DNA of 64,000 bases from Camellia lanceoleosa (taxonomy: Eukaryota > Streptophyta > Magnoliopsida > Ericales > Theaceae): positions 133,948,200-134,012,199 of the forward strand of contig CM045770.1 in the NCBI GenBank assembly GCA_025200525.1, read 5' to 3'. The stretch's first letter is position 1, and each line of letters begins with the position of its first letter. This document shows positions 48,101-58,888 of this stretch, piece after piece. The notes under the pieces were generated by a model, which had not been told where the DNA came from, made no database searches, and saw nothing but the letters and a program-made list of their open reading frames with translations. The position numbers were made by a program, and so were the translations under genes.

Positions 48101-51100
48101 TTCTCTGGGGATAATTTTTTTTCAGCCTACGAGAAATGATCGGTTAACAGAAAAGAGTTGGATAAAAGAGAAATTAAACATTTTATAATTTTATTTATTT
48201 GTGAGGTTTAATTTAATTTAGTGTTTTATTTGGTTAGTGTTCTATTTTTGGTAACCTTAATTAGGTTTTTCTGCTTTGCCTATATATATGGCTAAATGTA
48301 ATAGTTTTAGGTTAGCTTTGGAATATTGATAGTTGAGCATAAGGTTGTGGCTGTTTTTTGTGAGATTAGGGTTTCAACTCTTGTGTTCTTCTCTCTTCTT
48401 ATTCTTCTTTTAACTTTTAATTTTCTCTTTCAGATCAAGTCTCCATTTATTCTGGTTTTGAGATCAATCGAGTAGTTGAACAGATTTCTTAATAGCCGTT
48501 CTACGTCACTTGGCCCCTAGGTTTTTATTAGTTCAGCCAAAAGTTTTGAAATAACTTGGACCCCTAAAACAAAAACCCATGCCTTTGGAAAGTAAATGCA
48601 TGAAATAAAAGCCATTAACCTCATCCAATTATAGACTTAATTAAAAATTCTTAAAATGACTATGGAATAAAGTCAATTTTTTTTAAAAAAAAATCATTTT
48701 TTCTTTATTTATTTACTATTATTTTCTATTTTCTTATCAATGCAATTGATTTCTACGGAACCAAAACACCATCAATTTTATTTGCATTATTGCCCACATG
48801 CTGGCAAAAACTTGACCTCGAGCTTTGTAATTATGGTGCACATATTCCCAATCTTCAAATTTATCTTTAGAGTAGGAGTTATAGCTTGTAATTGATGTTG
48901 GAGGCAATAGCAGTAATAGAATGTGTCACTTCACTTGCATTTCTGATTTTTCAAGAACTATGGTGCAGTTTTGCAGCTGGAAAGATCATTAATTTTCCCA
49001 AACATGGTGTTCCTTTAACATCGCCTTGCTGCTCAAATGACAAATTCACTATAATCTTCATCATATTGTTCTTTTTGGAACTCTAGGAAATCATTAATCA
49101 TGCTTTCAATTTTCAATGTACTGCATCTTCTTACCATAATCTTTTGTATAGTTGCATTGCATTATATTTGGTAGGTCACCATGATCTTGGATGTTTGCTT
49201 TGATGGTTTCTTGTTATTTGACAGATAAAGCCACTTTCCGTCAGATATGGCCTAGGCATATCAGATCACGATAGTGAAGGACGGCTTGTGACTGTGGAGT
49301 TTGACACATATTATTTGATAGGTGCATATGTCCCTAATTCTGGAGATGGTCTAAAACGACTGGTAATTGACCCAATACACCTTTCAATATGTTTCCTGGT
49401 TTTCCATTCTTCAGAGTGTGGCACACACACACTTGCTTTTTCAGATAATTGAGTTTTGAGAGGAAACATTTTTTATTAAAAAATGAATATTAAACTTTGT
49501 TGACATTTCTCTACCTTTGATACTAGTCATACAGGGTTACAGAATGGGATCCATCTCTCAGCAATTACATGAAAGTAAGCCTAATTTTCTTTGTTGCTTC
49601 TCTACTAAACTACATTATTACACACAAAGCAGCTACATGCATTATATTTCTTTCTTCATGGGTTGCTATTTTTTAGCCCATTGTAGAGAATTTTCTTATT
49701 TAACTTCTTGTGCTATATAATCGGAATTATTCATTATTCCAACAATTGGATAGTTTACCCGGTATTTTTCAAGAAAATCATCACTAGAACAAAGTGTTGG
49801 CATATTTTGCATGAAAATTGGAAATTAAATACTAGAAATTGATTTCTCCAGTTAACATTTATCAACCACACCTGATGTAATGTTTTTTTTCTTGTGAGTG
49901 GTTATGGTTGCATTTTCTTTGACCGTTTCTCCTTTATCATGATTCACAAACTTCACTACAATATGTAAAACAAAAGTTACTGCACATTTTTCTATGATCA
50001 TGCTTGTATTCATATGCCTGTTATATGAATGATGCAGGAGTTAGAAAAGTCCAAGCCTGTCATTCTGACTGGTGATCTGAACTGTGCACATGAGGAGATA
50101 GATATTTATGACCCTGCCGTAAGTAATCCAGCTATGACTTGTGAGTTATTAATGTATCATCTTAATGTTTATCTAGCTAATAATCAAACAAAGCGGGAAA
50201 TAGTGAATTTTTTAATCTGTGAAGTAATTTTTTTACTTTCTAGATGCACCTAATTTAGATGCACCCAAAAAGTAAAATATTTGTGAAAAAAATATTTAAA
50301 AAATTCAATAAATTTAAATACACAAGAATACGGAAATATATTGAATTTTTGTATTTTTGTAATTATTTTTTTTATTCTTTTATTTTTTTGTATTTGATGA
50401 ATTTTTTTAAAAAAAAAAACAATTTTCATAAATATTATACTTTTTAAGTATATCTAGGTTAGGTGCATCTAAAAAATAAAAAAATTCTAAAAATATTTTA
50501 AAAAATTTACTAAAAATAAATGGAAAATAAAAAACTCAAATTTCTGAAAAGTGGGGATAACCAAACAATTTCATGTTGACTGCAAAAAAGAAAAGAAATG
50601 TTGAGTTGTGATTGGAATATGATTAACTACATTTATCTTAGTCATATTATTAACCTTAAGTCCTTATCTTTTTGCTTCAGTTATGGATGAGTTGCCGAGA
50701 AATATTCAGGATAACGTGTTATGGTGTATGCTTTTTGTAGATGATATCGTGCTAGTGGATAAGACTAGAGGAGTTAACACAAAGTTGGAGATTTGGAGAA
50801 AAGCACATGAATCTAAAGGATTTCGGATAAACAGAACTAAGACAGAGTACATGGAGTGTAAATTTAGTAACAGTAACAATGAAAGCAGATGAGAAGTGAA
50901 GATTGAGAACCAAAAACTGCCTAAGAGTGAAAATTTTCATTATTTAAGGTTGATTATCACAACAGTGTGGGAGATTGATGTGGATGTGGCCCATAGGATT
51001 AAGGTGGGATGGTGTAAGTGGAGAAGCGCGTCTGGGATATTGTACGATAAACGAATACCCACTAGACTAAAATGTAAGTTCTATAGAACAGCTATTAGAC

Positions 51101-54100
51101 CAATGACGTTGTATGGGACGGAGTGTTGGGCAACTAACAAACAACATGTAGATAAGATAAGTGTGGCTGAGATGAGGATGTTAAGGTGGATGTATGACAA
51201 GACTAGACAAAATAAGATAGAATTAAGAATGAGTGTATTCAGAAATGGGTAGGAGTAACACCTATAGAAGATAAGTTGAGAGAGAATCGATTGAGATGGT
51301 TTGGTCATATTTAACGGAGACCAACAGAGGCAGTAGTGAAGATATGCGATATAGTGACGGTAGATGGAAGTGTTAGGGGACTGGGTAAGTCTAGATTAGC
51401 GTTGGCTAGTGTTGTAAATAGATATATGGATCTACTTAATTTGACTAATGAAATAGCCTTTGATAGAGCCGCGTAGAGAAGAAGGATTTATGTAGCCGAC
51501 CCCATTTGATAGGACTTAAGGCTTGGTTTGGTTTGGTTTCTTCGTGTAGCTATGCACTAAATGGATCATGCTGTTATTTTCTTATATATATACATATATA
51601 TATATATTACCAAAGATGTTTAATGAAGCTAAATATGCATCTCACAAGACACATAAATGCATCTCTCATATTGAGAGACAACGGCTTCTAGTTGCAATAT
51701 GCTTTCAATACATCTCTATATACTTTTCACATATTTCAATATACTTTTTACTCATATACCAACATTATTGACCACCTAATGGGCGGTGGTTAGCATTTCC
51801 CGTTGTAATACACTCGAGTTGCAATTGCCTTCTTTACATTTAACTAGTAATAAAGTCACATAGGGTCAAACAGCTCTGAGAGTCGACTATACCATCCCAT
51901 GCAAGTTGCAAGTGGGTTGTGTTCAGGTTTGACCTAGCCATCTCCGCAAGGCAAAGTTTTCTTTGTGGCTTCAATATTTCTTTTGGATTTTTAGATCTTT
52001 TCCACGAGTAGGTTGTATCTTTTATTTGATCTATTTTGTTTTTACATGATTCAAAAATTTCCTCAATCGTTCTTATGCACTCAATCTTATGTTAGGGCGT
52101 TAATGTTAAGTTACCAATTTTCCTAAAAGCCTAAGCTCTTAGGAAATGAGTTCAAAAATGTATATCGAGCTATCTAATACTCTCCTTCATGGGCAATTTT
52201 GTCTTGCAATTAGTTGCACGAAGCGAAAGTGGGAGCGTGGAATCGTGACCCCTAAGAGAGTCATAGGTTGGGAGTGTTTATATATATTATATAAAAAATA
52301 TGTATATATTTTAAATAATATATATAAATATATTGTGAGATATAATTTTTTTTTCTCCAATTAATATTTGAAATATATTATAACTATCATAAATTCTTAT
52401 AAATTGTTTTTTATTTTTTGTTTTTAGATTTTATTTAGAATTAAAATATATTTATTTTTTAGATATATTTTTTGTATTTGAATTTGTAGAGCAAACAACC
52501 TAAAAGCCCATTTTTTTCGTGATGATTATACAAACCATCTAGTAGCCCAAACACTAAATAAAACAGCCCACAAATCCAAATAAATGTTTGTCTGGGTCTA
52601 ATAAAAAATCCCAAGCTCAAATTATTTAAAAATCCCAAGCCCAAGCCCAAGCCCATTAGGGTTTAGCGTACAAATCAAGTCAGTCAAACTCTCTCTTCTC
52701 TTCTCTCCTATTGACTGCAACGCAAAACAATGATGGAGACTCTCTCTCTCCTCTTCTTTTCTCTCACAAACGCACATCACAATCGAAAGAGAGAGAGGAG
52801 ATCGAGACAGAAGGAAATCAAAACAGAGAAAGAGATAAGGAGATTGAAACAGAGAAGGAGATCGAGATAGAGATCGCGAGAGCGAAGAAGATCAAGAGAT
52901 AGAGAGATCGAAAGCTCGAGATCACGTTTCTCTAGCATTAGAAGCACGATTCTTATGTGATTCTTCCTCAGAAGTGCAAAATCGCGCTTTTTCCTCAGAA
53001 ATGTGAGTCCCTTCCACAATTCTTGCTACTAAGGTCTTGCACATGGGGAGACAAACAGAGAACCAAACAGAAGGAGAAACAAACAACCAAACAGAAAAGA
53101 AGAAACCAAACGGGGACATAACGGAGAGACTTGAACCCAAGACCTCTCTAAACCAAAGCTTTGATACCATGTTAAGTTACCAATTTTTTCAAAAGCCCAA
53201 GCTTTTAGGAAGTAGGCCAACAATGTATATCAAGTTATCTAACAAATTTTGTGTGTTTCATGGCGAAGAGCTTCGTGGAGCATGCCACTTTTAGCAATAC
53301 AAAATAGAGTGTTTAGCCAAAATTTTCCTCAATCCTTCTCATGCAGTCAATCCTATGCTGGGGTGTTAAAAAGAGTGTTTCATGGAAAAAGAGCTCTTTG
53401 GACAATGCCACTCTTAGCAATATATAACAAGAGTGTTTAGCTATTGACAATTAAAAATTTGGTATAGGTGGTAACTGTGTATAGGTTTGGTTTGATAAAA
53501 TCGTGTTTTGAATTTTTTCTTAGCAAAGGCAAATAGATGTTATTGAAAGGAGAGAATTTGGCTCAGAGGCGCAGAAATCTGAGTTTGCTGCAAGCACATG
53601 AAGTGACAAGGAAATTTTACTTCCAACTCATAGGGGACTGTACATTAAGGGCAAATTTGGGTGAACTCAAGGGCCTTGCCATTAAGTAACCGAAGAATGT
53701 TTAAAGAACAAGCATCAAAGTCCTAATTGCAAAATAGAAAAGATTGCAACAGTATTTGAAGTGCCCTTGGCTTCAGTCTTGTGGTGGACAGTTAGAGGTG
53801 GTGTTTGGGAACTTGGTTCCCAAATTTTTTTCTCATTTTTTTCACTAAAAAACAAAAGTTTTGCAAAACCAAAAAAAATACATCCAAACAAAATATCACA
53901 TCCAATCCTATAATCATTTCACTTTTTCTCTCACAAACATCACATCCAACCACATAAAAACCCAACTATCTTCCCAAATACCAAAAATTTTTTATCTCAT
54001 AAAAACCTACATCTAATAAAATCTACATAAAAACTCACTTCCCAAACACCATCAGAGTTGTCTATGTAGTTTAGTTAATCAACCGCTGTGATATGGAATA

Positions 54101-57100
54101 TTTCCAGATCAGTTTTTTTTTTTTTTTTTCCTTTCCTTTCGTTTTTTTCAATTTTTTTTTTTCTTTCCAAACTTGAATATGTACTTGAAATTTGATAGTT
54201 ATTTCTCTGGGTTATTTTTCATTGTCATAGTCTAATTGCTTTTTATTATGTAGGGAAACAAAAGAAGTGCTGGTTTTACAAATGAAGAAAGACAATCATT
54301 CAAGGAAAATTTCTTATCTAAAGGTTTTGTGGATACCTTTAGAGAGCAGCATCCTGGTGTTGTTGGCTATACATACTGGGGTTACAGGCATGGGGGACGC
54401 AAAAACAATAGAGGTATTTTTCAAACTGCACTCCTTGAAATGACATTTTCTGTTTTGGATGAGTATGCATTGATATATATATATTGTTGTGACAATTTTG
54501 TATTTTTCTATATGTGAGTACTTTTTGTAGATGTCATTGTACACTTGCAATATTAGTAAGCCTTGGTCATGGGCCTAACTCTGAATACGAAGCTATTCGT
54601 TTGAAATGTAATATATCTGAGTGGGGAAGATGTTATATCTGCAAGGGCATATCTTTTCTTATGATGTCAAAGGGATTCCCTTTAGAAATCCACTACTTGT
54701 CCTTTGGAGTGCACTTGAATCATAACTGGATAACTGTGCTCTAAGAGATCTTATAGAGATGGCTCACATGGAGAAATTCCTTTGCTTTCGCCATGGGGAT
54801 AAGGTGATTTATGTATGTTGAATTATTGGTGGCCCTCTAAATTGAGGAACACAAAATCTTGTAACTCTCTAATATCTTTATGGAATGCAACTAAGAATGA
54901 TAAAGTGGGACTTTATAGGGTTGGATGGGATTGTGGGTACGGTCAGGGGTGGAGCCAGGACTCCATGATTGGGGAGGCCAAAGTGATAGAGCCAAATCAA
55001 GAAATGGATTTCATTAGAGAGAGAAAATATCTAAACAGAGATACAAGAGCTTGAAAATATAATCTCAAAATATGATAAATTGAATACTAAAAGGACCTTT
55101 TTTACACCAGAAATTTATTGAGCAAGTTCAAGCGATCGAATCAGGACAGGTTAAAAAAACTTAAATAATTATTAAAATCAATAATTACTTGTAGAGATGA
55201 ATTAATTAATGATGAGAGCACTGTAAATGTGTTCCAAGATCTTGAACTTCAATGACTCACCACTAAAAATGCAAATTAAAAGCTGTATCACATAATTCAC
55301 CTAGTACATAAGTGATAATGAATTACATATTGCACGATGTCCACAGATTTTTGAAGTTCTAATAAGTGAGAGAGAAATAGTTAAATGAAGGGAAAAATTA
55401 TAATACTCACTCTTAAAGATGCATATCTTACCTACATAACTACATCACAATTATTTGTGAAAACTATAATGGTTCATAAACTTTTCTCACCACAATAGTT
55501 TGTAACATTTTAATGTTTATAACACAACCACAATGGTTCGTAACTAAGTCTTTTCTTATGGTGTGTCCCTTCATAACGTAACTACTATGATTCATTACAA
55601 ACACCACAAACAATAAGAACCCTTCTTATGGTAAGGGAGTGTGTACCATAGGTTTTCCTTAAGTAAAATAGGAAAAGACTAAAGAGAGAGAAAAAAAAAA
55701 GAGGGGAGACAAATTAGAGTAAAAAGAAGAAAAGAGTTGTTTGGCAACTGCATGAGGAAAGATGAAAAGAAAAATAATGAGTTATTTTAGGGGGGAAAAA
55801 AACACTTTTGAAGGGACTTTTTGTGTATTTAAACATAGAAGAAATGTGTGTGTGTGGCGGGGAAGGGGGGGGGGGGGGGGGGTTGTTATATACCTAAAAT
55901 ATGGATCCCCTCCTCTTGGCCCCAGAGTATGATGGGATTGAGTGATGAGATTATTAATATAGTATGATGGTATTAGGCTGAAAATGTGAGATAAATTGCG
56001 TTTTTGTTTGTGCACTAGTATGGTGGTATTAGTTGGTTGGGATTAAATTTAAGAAATAATTAAAAGCCCTCATTATATAAAAGTTGGTTTGTTGATTTTG
56101 TAAAGTGGGGGACAAAATAATATTTTCACCTCTAATCCCAAACCCTCCATGAGAATGTTAGTCCCATCATGTGGAGGGATTCATATTCCCATCCCATGCT
56201 ATTTTTGCCAACCAAACGTTATTTTTGTGGGATCCACTGGATTACTAATCCAATCCCCTCACTCATCTATGGAACTAAACAAACATGGCCATTTTCTCTT
56301 GTGTTGTGGTTCTTGGAGATTTTTCCCATATCCCTTTTTTAAGGGATTGTTTGTGTTTGAATTTGAATGTTAGTTGTTGTGATCTTAGGTTGCTAATTTA
56401 GATGTGAATCCCATGGAAAGGGAAGAAATCTGATTTGAAACTTATATTTTTGGGCCTTCATAGTCATGCAGTTGGCTTTTCTTATCAGGTTATATTTATC
56501 CTTTTTCATCAGTTTTTCCTTTCCTTTTGAAGGGTCTCATTCTTAAGTTTAATCTGAAACCAAAAAATGGGCCGGGCACAACATTCCTTTCCTGTAGCTT
56601 GAGTTTCATTTTCAGTTTTAACATATAACATCCTTTAGTTTAAGATGAATTTCAATATTGTCCTTCCGTCTATAGATCCACTAGGAATCCTGATGGGAAA
56701 TGAACAAGTGCATGTCATGTGTGCTTTAGGAGGGAAAATTTGTCATTTTTACTAATATGAAGAACTGCTTTCCTATTTCCCACTTCTCCATTCGATAACA
56801 ACCTAATGGAACCCAGTAACTAGTGAAAGGTAAGCAGTTGGAGATCCAAACAATGTTGGGCTTCTCTTGAGATTAAGATGAGGCAGCAAGCAATTTTGCC
56901 CTCTTGCCCGCTGAAGGCATCTAAGAAACACAGATAAAGCATTAGGTATAAAGCAGGGGGGAGAGATGCACTTTCAATAGCGACGCTTGCAACTTGAGAA
57001 CCACCATCACTAGCAGTATCACCGACGTGAATTCCATGATCTTGCACAAAGTCCAAAATTGCAGCACTTGAGCAGGAATGACATATCACTCTTTAGGCTC

Positions 57101-58888
57101 CTTATTACCAGGTCCTGAAATCTCTTCGTTGAAACCACCATTCCCTGATATAAAGAATTACATAAAATTGAATGAAACTAAAGGGATCGCCATATTAAAA
57201 TTGAGAAATTGGCCTTCCACATTATAGTACCATAAATGTCACTGGTCAACAATGATACATAGCTTTATGCAGCTTGAGCCTGCTCACTCTGGAACAATCC
57301 CCACAAATGTCCTGCGATTTCAAATAGCAAGTGAGGGTAAGCTCTCTCCAATGTGCACAAGCACTCACATGCCACTGCACTGGTTTGCCAGTCATACTTG
57401 TGGTTATAGTGAAGCAATTCACCATCAATTCTGAGGGTAATGGAAACAGAGATAATGGAGATCATCACATGCTCTTTCAGAGCATATGTCATGGAGACCC
57501 TGTCAATCAAAGCTTGGGTTAGGCATGAAGGGTTTTGATGATGTCTGTCAGGATTCATTTGGTGGCTTCAAGTTAAAACTCATGATGACTCTGACTGAGA
57601 GTGCATTGGTGAATAAACCTTCAAGGGATGGGGTGGAGAGAGATGCTTCTTACAGAGGCACGGACACGTTGACATGACAATTTTCAAAAAAAGGACACAA
57701 CACGTAAGGGACATGCACAAAACATATAAATTTATATATATGAACATATCATTTAAAGATAATAAAAAAATACAATATAACTCTAATTCTTATTTGCATT
57801 GTTTTTTCTTTTAGCATTGTATTCTAAGGGTTTTTTTTTTTTTTTTTTTTAATTTCATATATGTCTAAGCAATGGACACCCGTGTCTTCCAGGTATCCAA
57901 AGAGTGTCCGAGTCTAAAAAAATTATTAAAAAATAGGACCACTATGGATGAGTGTTGAACACGTGCTGGGAAGTGTCCGACAAGTGTTGGTATTTGACAC
58001 GGACACGCCACCTTCTTTGAAGTGTCTCTGCTTCATAGCACGTGCAAGGGTCAGTTGAAGGAATCAATGAAAAATTTTGCGTGATAATACATATGTATTA
58101 AATTTTTCTCAAAGTTGATTGGGTTAGTTGATCCCACCAACCACCATGTAGCTTCACCCTTGGTGATGTGGATGTGGTCATTTTCTGTCAAGATTCCTAA
58201 TGGATCCAAAGGGAGAACACATTGAAACTTGCCTCGTACTATATAGGATTTTATATATTGAAATTGGCAATGTGGAAACCAAAGTAAAATCTCGCTCAAA
58301 CTATAGTGACTATCAATGTAATTTACCATATTATATGGCATTGCCTTGCATCACTGTTTGGGCAAGGTAGTATGATTTTTCATTGAGTTAGCATTCATAG
58401 TGGATTGGTCTTTTGTGGTTTTAAATTTTAACCAGTCTTTTTTGTAATATGTAGCTTCTTTTTTTTTCTTTCCTAGAGTGTGTGTGTGTGTGTGTTTGTA
58501 AGAAGTCTTTACGTGAACAAACTTGTTAGATTATATGAAGCAATAAACTTTCATTTATTAGTTTGATTATTTTGGCAATGGCTCTTGTGCCTTCAAAATG
58601 ATTCAAGATGCAAAATAAAATGATCTCATTTCAATGTGAAATCCAAACACCTCTGTAGTAAAGTTTTTCCTTTGAAATCCAAACACCTCGCATTGGAGTA
58701 TAGTTGGTGCCAATGTGACATATTTTCTCTTTGTTTTCTTATATTTGTATGTTAAACATGAAACAGGATGGCGGCTTGACTACTTCCTTGTCTCAAGATC
58801 CATAGCAGACAATGTTCATGACTCTTACATTCTTCCAGATGTTACTGGCAGTGATCATAGTCCTATTGGCCTTGTTCTCAAGATCTAA
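36156..58888 (+). CDS. ARP: AP endonuclease ARP (SAP + exonuclease III/APE domain)
   Basis: Cuts DNA 5' of abasic sites in base excision repair; the plant enzyme is reported in chloroplasts. Exons: 36156-36174, 36459-36607, 36721-36821, 37602-37681, 37857-38120, 38239-38564, 43999-44109, 49225-49362, 49527-49574, 50038-50118, 54254-54413, 58767-58888. They total 1599 bp, 532 aa plus stop, close to the Arabidopsis protein (about 536 aa from memory). Residues 1-40 are Arg/Ser-rich with almost no acid, like an organelle transit peptide. The SAP DNA-binding domain covers about 80-112 ([20 protein letters not shown]), a Lys/Glu linker follows, and the nuclease covers about 268-532. All catalytic motifs are present: WNVNG (Asn278), LQETK (Glu309), GAYVPN (Tyr385), GDLN (Asp425, Asn427), RLDYF (Asp497), GSDHSP (Asp522, His523). 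The start is inferred: ATG plus the 19-bp exon gives the right phase and length. The sixth intron begins with GC instead of GT. Confidence 0.93.
39098..39387. mobile_element. Tourist-like MITE in ARP intron 6
   Basis: 'gggtaggtttggtttgtgtt' at the left pairs with 'aacacaaaccaaacataccc' at the right (one mismatch). TSD 'taa' lies at 39095-39097 and 39388-39390, the 3-bp type of PIF/Harbinger elements. 290 bp, non-coding. Confidence 0.75.
40629..40880. mobile_element. Short-LTR fragment (TRIM-like family)
   Basis: TGTTAAGTCACCAATTATCC, then 'ttaagctattaggaaaatga' and 'aatgtatatcaagctatc', matches the LTR starts at 52104 and 53170. The right border is unclear. Confidence 0.45.
41320..43365 (+). 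pseudogene. L1-type LINE remnant, interrupted by an RTE copy
   Basis: Frames give pieces typical of the region after the RT of plant L1 LINEs: [11 protein letters not shown] near 41367, [20 protein letters not shown] (about 41560-41610), then beyond the RTE copy [18 protein letters not shown] (about 42935) and [15 protein letters not shown] (about 43300). Many stops and frameshifts. It continues on both sides of 41616-42899, showing that the RTE copy inserted into it. Confidence 0.55.
41616..42899 (+). mobile_element. 5'-truncated RTE LINE, copy 2
   Basis: Starts in the RT ([17 protein letters not shown]), runs through [38 protein letters not shown] and [10 protein letters not shown] to RWFGHI, and ends with 'tttgatgggacttaaggc' plus (GGTTT)n. 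Split by stops. Same family as the full copy at 30427. Confidence 0.8.
43366..43806 (+). mobile_element. 5'-truncated RTE LINE, copy 3
   Basis: Begins within the C-terminal region ([17 protein letters not shown]), continues to [16 protein letters not shown] and GRGRPRLT, and ends with 'gatgggacttaaggcttg' and a short (GGTTT) tail. About 440 bp. Confidence 0.8.
44883..46610. mobile_element. hAT-derived large inverted repeat
   Basis: Arms of about 700 bp (44883 to about 45590, and about 45915 to 46610) are inverted copies of each other. Both arms encode the C-terminal end of a hAT transposase, in opposite directions. The right arm on plus gives [24 protein letters not shown] and [10 protein letters not shown] (45922-46185). 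The left arm on minus gives [20 protein letters not shown] then LLSRRS (45423-45238). The outer parts share 'gatacgatacgatatg'-like words. The centre is a 104-bp triplication. Transcription would give a long hairpin. Confidence 0.75.
45594..45905 (+). repeat. 104-bp tandem triplication
   Basis: Three units, 45594-45697, 45698-45801 and 45802-45905, each beginning (g/a)ttcctcctcat and ending 'ttgtcaatgtggaa' plus a few bases. One frame per unit reads [15 protein letters not shown], part of the hAT transposase. The unit length is not a multiple of three, so repetition breaks the frame. Confidence 0.85.
47116..47367. mobile_element. hAT-like MITE
   Basis: Terminal repeats 'ggccctgtttggtacagct' and the inverse of 'ggccctgtttggtagagct'. 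The interior is full of 'agctta' and 'taagct' words. No clear 8-bp duplication. It splits the gypsy interior. Confidence 0.65.
47405..47866 (+). other. Unrecognised 153-codon ORF in gypsy interior
   Basis: Ser/Thr/Pro/Leu-rich, without any motif I know. It begins with repeated TLPQTALPD / [14 protein letters not shown] words. Its place before the 3' LTR and after the protease remnant suggests element-derived sequence rather than a host gene. Confidence 0.25.
48477..49224 (+). other. ARP intron 7, 3' part
   Basis: Non-coding intron between the gypsy element and ARP exon 8, ending in the acceptor 'tatttgacag'. No element borders recognised. Confidence 0.5.
50232..50475. mobile_element. Foldback MITE in ARP intron 10
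   Basis: 'agatgcacctaatttagatg' at the left is mirrored by 'tatctaggttaggtgcatct' at the right. The inner motif 'aaaaagtaaaatatttgtg' and its inverse 'aaatattatactttttaag' are shared with the MITE at 17401-17841. Confidence 0.65.
50651..51539 (+). mobile_element. 5'-truncated RTE LINE, copy 4
   Basis: Begins at the RT '[13 protein letters not shown]' block, keeps [15 protein letters not shown], then [30 protein letters not shown] and RWFGH. It ends 'gataggacttaaggcttg' plus (GGTTT)n. A few stops; the RT active-site motif is intact. Confidence 0.8.
52104..53369 (-). mobile_element. TRIM-like short LTR element
   Basis: 'GCTTTGATACCA' (53158-53169) is the exact complement of a Met-tRNA primer site (TGGTATCAAAGC) and abuts an LTR starting TGTTAAGTTACCAATTTTTT (53170). 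The same start recurs at 52104. The right LTR is about 200 bp, ending near 53369 ('tgctggggtgttaa'); the same ending lies just left of 52104. The roughly 0.9-kb interior has no coding region and is GA-rich at 52740-52920. The short LTRs and empty interior suggest a TRIM. Confidence 0.5.
53796..54053. mobile_element. MITE in ARP intron 10
   Basis: 'ggtggtgtttgggaactt' at the left and the inverse of 'gatggtgtttgggaagtg' at the right. The interior is AT-rich and non-coding. The target duplication is unclear. Confidence 0.6.
54414..56819 (+). other. ARP intron 11, left part
   Basis: No exon seen. Contains 'caggggtggagccaggactc' at about 54944, a terminus often seen in plant repeats, an 18-G run at 55865-55882 and, at about 55905-56240, partly inverted words ('gatcccctcctc' and 'gtgggatccactgg') of a possible MITE. 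Confidence 0.45.
56820..57590 (-). pseudogene. AP-5 complex subunit beta-like gene fragment (broken)
   Basis: Minus strand, antisense to ARP. The first part (57558-57265) reads [16 protein letters not shown] and then [34 protein letters not shown], ending in TAA at 57267-57265, where the family has Gln before a conserved SY. The frame continues as SYVSLLTS. Further on, [19 protein letters not shown] and [18 protein letters not shown] fit the next part, with another stop, then a frameshift into [15 protein letters not shown] and ISREAQHCL (about 56950-56830). The order matches, from memory, plant AP-5 beta-like proteins (Arabidopsis At3g19870). AP-5 acts in endosomal sorting. Only a fraction of the gene is present and it cannot encode a working protein. 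Confidence 0.65.
57640..58042. mobile_element. MITE with GGACACG-type ends
   Basis: The left end 'cttcttacagaggcacggac' and the right end 'gacacggacacgccacc', then 'gtgtctctgcttcatagc', form an imperfect inverted pair. 'gtgtccg' words recur inside. About 400 bp, non-coding. Confidence 0.5.
58478..58496. repeat. (GT)n microsatellite
   Basis: About nine GT units in ARP intron 11. Confidence 0.8.

Larger units (their letters stand above)
44528..48476 (+). mobile_element. Ty3/gypsy LTR element, degenerate, with nested elements
   Basis: LTR-like direct repeats at 44528 to about 44876 and 48137 to about 48476 share long stretches ('gagttggataaaagagaaat', 'ggtaaccttaattaggtttt', 'ttctggttttgagatcaatc'). 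The interior has a gypsy protease region: after 'aagctcaagccagaacctca' (about 46612) the frame reads [13 protein letters not shown] and [20 protein letters not shown], then REN followed by a stop (about 46650-46830). RT and integrase are not seen. A hAT palindrome (44883-46610) and a hAT MITE (47116-47367) lie inside. No TSD found. Confidence 0.7.

Noticed and set aside
52711..52902. Glu/Arg/Lys-rich ORF.
   Set aside because: Arises from a GA-rich low-complexity tract in the TRIM-like element.
57252..57677. Plus-strand ORFs over the AP-5-like fragment.
   Set aside because: Shadows of the minus-strand pseudogene, whose residues match a known family.
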